This document shows positions 60,651-64,000 of a stretch of 64,000 bases of DNA, one piece after another; position 1 is the stretch's first letter; the number at the start of each line of letters is the position of its first letter. The notes below the pieces were generated by a model. That model saw only the letters and a program-made list of their open reading frames with translations, searched no databases and was not told the DNA's origin. Origin of the DNA: Actinomadura xylanilytica (GTDB lineage: Bacteria; Actinomycetota; Actinomycetes; Streptosporangiales; Streptosporangiaceae). Position numbers and translations under genes: made by a program. The DNA lies in assembly GCF_030283145.1 (NCBI RefSeq), contig NZ_JASNWE010000004.1:372001-436000 (forward strand), given 5' to 3'.

Positions 60651-61285
60651 CCATGGCGCACGGGCCGGACGAACTCACGATCATGCTCCGGGAGCGCACC
60701 GCGTCGCCGCCCGCCAACCCCCGCCGGGGCGAGCAGGCGGCGGCGCGCGGACGGCGCGCGCTGCGGCGGCGCCGGGCCTGCGGTGCCGCGCTGAGCGCCG
60801 GCGCCGTGGCCGCCGTCGTCGCGCTGCCGGGCCTCACCGGCGACGGCGGGGCGCCGGCGGACGTCACGCCGATGTCGGTACGGCTGCCGCCCGCGGTGCC
60901 GCTCCCCGGGACGGCCGGCGACCTCCGCCTGCCGCTCGCCGCGTCCGCGCGGTACACGCACATGGGCGAACCGGTCCGCCTGACGTTCACCGCGTTGAGC
61001 GTGGACACCGTCTACAACGTGCGGTGCTCCGTCCCGGACTCGTGGCTCGTGGTCGAGTCCGAGTCCCCCGGCCGCGAGACGAGCATCGGCCGCTGCGGTC
61101 CGCAGGATCACCTGGCCCAGTACGACCGCCAGTCGGCCGGGCCCGCGTGGGCCGGACGGGCCCACACCTGGCGGTTGCGGGTGCTGCCTCCCGGCACCCG
61201 GGTCGACACCGCGACCTTCACCTTCGGGAAAGTGACCGTCCAGCCCGGAGCCTGGGCCGTCGGGATCTACGACCGGCGCCGGTGA
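60647..61285 (+). CDS. Single-helix membrane protein, possible anti-sigma partner
   Basis: 212 residues: cytosolic basic stretch of about 40 residues (RGRRALRRRRACG), one helix (ALSAGAVAAVVALPGL, about 44-60) and an extracytoplasmic beta-rich domain with YTHMGEPVRLTFTAL and NVRCSV...SIGRC. Four-nt overlap with the sigma factor gene. The cytosolic part is shorter than a zinc-binding anti-sigma domain and lacks HxxxCxxC, so if it controls the sigma factor it does so differently. Confidence 0.72.
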   Translation: MTMAHGPDELTIMLRERTASPPANPRRGEQAAARGRRALRRRRACGAALSAGAVAAVVALPGLTGDGGAPADVTPMSVRLPPAVPLPGTAGDLRLPLAASARYTHMGEPVRLTFTALSVDTVYNVRCSVPDSWLVVESESPGRETSIGRCGPQDHLAQYDRQSAGPAWAGRAHTWRLRVLPPGTRVDTATFTFGKVTVQPGAWAVGIYDRRR

Positions 61286-61298
61286 GGCCCCGGGTTGT

Positions 61299-62492
61299 TC
61301 ACACTGGCACTTCTGTCCGGCTGAGTGGACGCTCGGCGGTGGTCTCGCGACGGTGCAGGCGGGCATCGGTCACGGCCGCGGCGAGCGAGGCGAGGGCGAA
61401 GAGAGCGCCCACCCAGCCCACCGACGCGAGCCCGAGACCGGCACCGATCGCCAGGCCGCCCGCCAGCGGCGCCAGCGTGATGCCGAGCTGGAGCACCGAG
61501 ATGTTGGTCGCCCCGGCCAGCGTCGGGGCGCCGGTCGCGATCGTGAACACCCGGGCCAGCACCACGGGGTTGGTGAGGAACCCCGACACCCCGAGCAGGA
61601 ACACCAAGGGGACCGCCGCCGTCGCGTGGCCCGCCAGCAGGGCCAGCACGACGGAGGTGCCGATCACTCCGGCGATGCCCGCGTACAGGGTCGGGAACGG
61701 GTACCGGTCGGTCGTCCGCCCGCCGATGGCGAGACCGGCGAACGCGCCCACGCCGAACAGGGCCAGGACGGCGGGCATCCAGGCGACCGGGATTCCGCTG
61801 GTGTCGGTGAGCAGCGAGCCGAGGTACCCGTACGTCACCATGTACGCCGCGGTGGTCAGCATGGTGGTGCCGTAGGCGACCCAGAGCCGGGGACGGGCCA
61901 CGAGGCGCAGCTCTTCCCGCAGGTCGTCGGAGGATCCCCGGACGGGCTCGGTGGCGGGCAGCGTCAGCCGCGCCGCGATCGCGGTCGCGGCGGTCAGCGC
62001 GACCACGGCCCAGTATCCGGCCTGCCATCCGGCCCATTCGCCGATCACGGTGCCGGCCGGTCCGCCCACGACCATGGCCAGGCTGAGCCCGGTGACCACC
62101 ACCCCGAGCGCGCGGGCGGTGCGGTCGGGCGGGACCAGGCTGATCGCGGTCGCCGCCGCGACCGCCCAGAATCCGGCGTAGGCCACCCCGGCGACCGCCC
62201 GGGAGATCAGCACCGCCCAGTATCCGGGCACGACCAGTCCGGAGGCGATCGCGGCGGCGAACGCCGCCTGGCAGATCAGCAGCGTCGTGCGCGGCGGCCA
62301 GCGCCGGGTCAGTGCGGCCAGCGGCGGGGCGCCCACCAGCACGCCGACCGCGAACGCGGAGATCAGCGTGCCCGCGGTCGGCAGCGACACATCGAGGTCG
62401 GCGGCGATGTCCGGCAGCACCCCCGCCATCAGGAACTCCGAGGCGCCCATCGCGAACAGGCTCAGCGCGAGCACGTAGACCGCGACGGGCAT
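61299..62492 (-). CDS. MFS transporter, DHA1 family (AraJ/Cmx-like)
   Basis: 397 residues, 12 helices. ALSLFAMGASEFLMAGVLPDIA at helix 1 and FAVGVLVGAPPLAALTRRWP (a degenerate motif A) identify the drug/sugar-efflux DHA1 group, which includes chloramphenicol exporters. GTVIGEWAGWQAGYW marks helix 5. It follows a thioredoxin-reductase-like gene by 14 bp and is probably co-transcribed with it. Confidence 0.9.
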   Translation of the reverse strand: MPVAVYVLALSLFAMGASEFLMAGVLPDIAADLDVSLPTAGTLISAFAVGVLVGAPPLAALTRRWPPRTTLLICQAAFAAAIASGLVVPGYWAVLISRAVAGVAYAGFWAVAAATAISLVPPDRTARALGVVVTGLSLAMVVGGPAGTVIGEWAGWQAGYWAVVALTAATAIAARLTLPATEPVRGSSDDLREELRLVARPRLWVAYGTTMLTTAAYMVTYGYLGSLLTDTSGIPVAWMPAVLALFGVGAFAGLAIGGRTTDRYPFPTLYAGIAGVIGTSVVLALLAGHATAAVPLVFLLGVSGFLTNPVVLARVFTIATGAPTLAGATNISVLQLGITLAPLAGGLAIGAGLGLASVGWVGALFALASLAAAVTDARLHRRETTAERPLSRTEVPV

Positions 62493-62506
62493 GCGCCCTC
62501 CCTCGC

Positions 62507-63454
62507 TCACTCGGTCTCCGTCCGGTGCAGGTGGGCGGTGAGCGTCTGCTCCAGGACGGCCCGTTCGACGTCCTCGTCCAGCAGGTCGTGGTTGAGGGCG
62601 ATCGCGGCGACCGAGCCCGCCCCGGCGGCGGTGATCACCTGCGCGCGGGGATCGGCGACGTTGCCCGCGGCCCAGACGCCGGGCGCGCTCGTCCGGCCGG
62701 ACGGGTCGGTGGCCACCCGGCCGCTCTCGTCCCGCTCGCAGCCCAGGCCGTCGAGCAGCGCGTCGTGCGGCACCATGCGGGGGAAGAGGAACACCGCGTC
62801 GCGGGGCCACACGCGGCCGTCCGCCAGCTCGACCGCGCGCAGCCGGTCGTCGTGCACCACGAGCTGCTTGACCGGGCCGTCCACGATGCGCACGCCGCGC
62901 GCGGTCAGCCGCTCGTGCTCGCCCGCGGTCAGGTCCAGGGTGTGCCGGAAGAGGACGACGTCGTCCGACCACCCTCGCAGCAGCAGCGCTTGATGCACCG
63001 CGCCCGGGTGCGTGCCGAGCACGCCGAGCGGCTGATCGCGGACCTCGTACCCATGGCAGTACGGGCAGTGCAGCAGATCGCGGCCCCACCGCTCGCGGAC
63101 GCCGGGGATGTCGGGCAGCTCGTCGCGCAGCCCGGTGGCCACCAGCACCCGGCGGGCCCGCAGCACCGGGCCGCCGGCGAGGCGCACGGTGAAACCGGGC
63201 TCGATGTGGTCGACCCGGCCCTCGATCAGCCGCACGCCGTACCCGGCCACCTCGGCGCGCCCCATCTCCAGCAGGGCCGCCGGGGACGTCCCGTCCCGCG
63301 AGAGGAAACCCTGCATGTGCTCCGCCGGGGCGTTGCGCGGGGCCCCGGCGTCCACCACCGTGACCCGGCGGCGCGCCCTTCCGAGCACCAGCGCGGCGCT
63401 CAGCCCGGCCGCGCCCGCACCGACCACCACCACGTCGTTCATCGATTCGCTCAT
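62507..63454 (-). CDS. Thioredoxin-reductase-like FAD-dependent oxidoreductase
   Basis: 315 residues from ATG 63454 (an ATG at 63442 is also possible). FAD-binding VGAGAAGLSAALVLGRA, redox pair Cys130-Cys133 in LLHCPYCHGYEVRDQ, and second FAD motif VWAAGNVADPRAQVITAAGAG. The NADPH-binding Gly motif is reduced to GVLGTHPGAVHQA. Enzymes of this kind reduce thioredoxin-like partners or make disulfides in small molecules. Divergent from the XRE-cupin gene 2, which is its likely regulator. Confidence 0.87.
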   Translation of the reverse strand: MSESMNDVVVVGAGAAGLSAALVLGRARRRVTVVDAGAPRNAPAEHMQGFLSRDGTSPAALLEMGRAEVAGYGVRLIEGRVDHIEPGFTVRLAGGPVLRARRVLVATGLRDELPDIPGVRERWGRDLLHCPYCHGYEVRDQPLGVLGTHPGAVHQALLLRGWSDDVVLFRHTLDLTAGEHERLTARGVRIVDGPVKQLVVHDDRLRAVELADGRVWPRDAVFLFPRMVPHDALLDGLGCERDESGRVATDPSGRTSAPGVWAAGNVADPRAQVITAAGAGSVAAIALNHDLLDEDVERAVLEQTLTAHLHRTETE

Positions 63455-63485
63455 GACCGTAGCGTGCGTTCTCCGGCGCGATACC

Positions 63486-63525
63486 GACAAGCTTTGTTGC
63501 CATTTCCGGGACGAGCCTGTGCAAT
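63486..63525 (+). promoter_or_regulatory. Promoter of XRE-cupin gene 2 and shared operator-like motif
   Basis: GACAAGCTTTGTTGCC (63486-63501) matches the GACAA-N5-GTTGCC motif found before the paralogue at 15 kb. TTGCCA (63497-63502), 17 nt and TGCAAT (63520-63525) form a promoter. The sequence from TGCAATGAGG through the ATG is nearly the same in both paralogues. Confidence 0.55.
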
Positions 63526-63531
63526 GAGGAC

Positions 63532-64000
63532 ATGGAACACGCACCCGCCATCGCCCGCGCCCTCACCGAGGTCGGCCCGCGCCTCAAGCGCCTGCGCACC
63601 CAGCGGGGCGTCACCCTGGCCGCGCTCGCCGAGGCCACGGGGATCTCCAAGAGCACCCTGTCCCGGCTGGAATCGGGTCAGCGCCGGCCCAGCCTGGAAC
63701 TGCTGCTCCCCCTCGCCGCGGCCCACCAGGTGCCGCTGGACGAGCTGGTCGGCGCCCCGACGGTGGGCGACCCGCGCGTCCACCTCACCCCCCGGGTCCG
63801 CAACGGCCGGACGGTGATCCCGCTGACCGGCCGGCCCGGCGCGCTGCAAGCCTGGAAGACGGTCATCCCGGCCGCCCAGAACGTCCCTGACCTGTGCACC
63901 CACGAGGGCTACGAATGGCTGTACGTCCTGTCCGGACGCATGCGGCTCATCGTGGCCGAGCACGACCTGATCATGGAGCCGGGCGAGGCCGCCGAGTTCG
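63532..64000 (+). CDS. XRE-family regulator with C-terminal cupin domain (copy 2; 3' end off window)
   Basis: 156 residues visible from ATG 63532; the frame continues past the right edge. The HTH GVTLAALAEATGISKSTLSRLESGQRRPSLELL (about 26-58) and cupin THEGYEWLYVLSGRMRLIV ... MEPGEAAEF align residue for residue with copy 1 at 14661-15248. Divergent from the thioredoxin-reductase-like gene and its exporter, whose expression it probably controls. Confidence 0.9.
   Translation, partial: MEHAPAIARALTEVGPRLKRLRTQRGVTLAALAEATGISKSTLSRLESGQRRPSLELLLPLAAAHQVPLDELVGAPTVGDPRVHLTPRVRNGRTVIPLTGRPGALQAWKTVIPAAQNVPDLCTHEGYEWLYVLSGRMRLIVAEHDLIMEPGEAAEF

Noticed and set aside
1..64000. tRNA, rRNA, insertion sequences, prophage or integrase genes
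   Set aside because: No cloverleaf-like segments, transposase, integrase or long terminal repeats were seen on reading both strands.

Overview
This window is high-GC (about 72-75%) actinobacterial chromosome. Most genes have strong G/C third positions, GTG starts and 1-4 nt ATGA/GTGA/TGATG overlaps inside operons. The mixture of a complete mce lipid-import operon, PucR regulators, a SigE-family sigma factor, WS/DGAT, DtxR-type iron control and a family 2B encapsulin/terpene operon suggests an Actinomadura- or Streptomyces-like member of the Actinomycetota. No rRNA, tRNA, CRISPR array, insertion sequence or phage genes are visible. Nothing looks recently transferred.

Positions 1-6160 (minus strand) are the most striking part. 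Four overlapping or closely abutting genes encode family 2B encapsulin shell protein A, a two-domain germacradienol/geosmin-synthase-like terpene cyclase, shell protein B, and a polyprenyl diphosphate synthase that runs off the left edge. Together they look like a protein-shelled terpenoid factory. The second cyclase domain has lost two of three residues of its NSE metal-binding triad, and a GP(L/V)GLGTSA motif recurs in the disordered linker and tail. That motif is a candidate shell-targeting signal.

Positions 6.4-15.3 kb hold an epoxide hydrolase, two tiny coupled ORFs, an MHS-type MFS transporter, a coiled-coil membrane protein, dihydrolipoyl dehydrogenase, a PucR-like regulator, a dimethylargininase-like enzyme and an XRE-cupin regulator. 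Positions 15.3-20.4 kb carry an ABC-2 exporter operon (one permease with a large inserted extracytoplasmic domain) divergent from a NarL-type two-component system. Positions 20.4-31.1 kb hold mostly single genes: a Nudix-like protein, WS/DGAT, uracil-DNA glycosylase, a 1-acylglycerol-3-phosphate acyltransferase-like protein, an AAA ATPase, a Cys/Met-metabolism PLP enzyme, a DUF2470-like protein divergent from ribosomal protein S4 across an IdeR/DtxR box, and a TauD-type dioxygenase.

Positions 31.2-42.0 kb contain a MarR gene and a full mce operon (yrbEA-yrbEB-mceABCDEF-mas), preceded by a 13-codon leader ORF that is coupled to yrbEA and divergent from another MarR gene. Positions 42-48.6 kb have a lytic transglycosylase-like protein, a TetR regulator, a secreted Thr-Asp-Pro-Pro repeat protein, two paralogous PucR regulators and a six-helix membrane protein. 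Positions 48.7-52.2 kb are a tandem-MarR regulator with two matching palindromes, divergent from an operon of a DHA2 drug exporter and an LLM flavin oxidoreductase.

Positions 52.2-64.0 kb carry an ArsR regulator divergent from an MFS transporter, a YdeI-like protein, two duplicated-domain secreted proteins, a hydrolase divergent from a TetR repressor across a long inverted repeat, a SigE-family sigma factor with a membrane partner, an MFS exporter next to a thioredoxin-reductase-like enzyme, and at the right edge a second XRE-cupin regulator closely related to the one at 15 kb.
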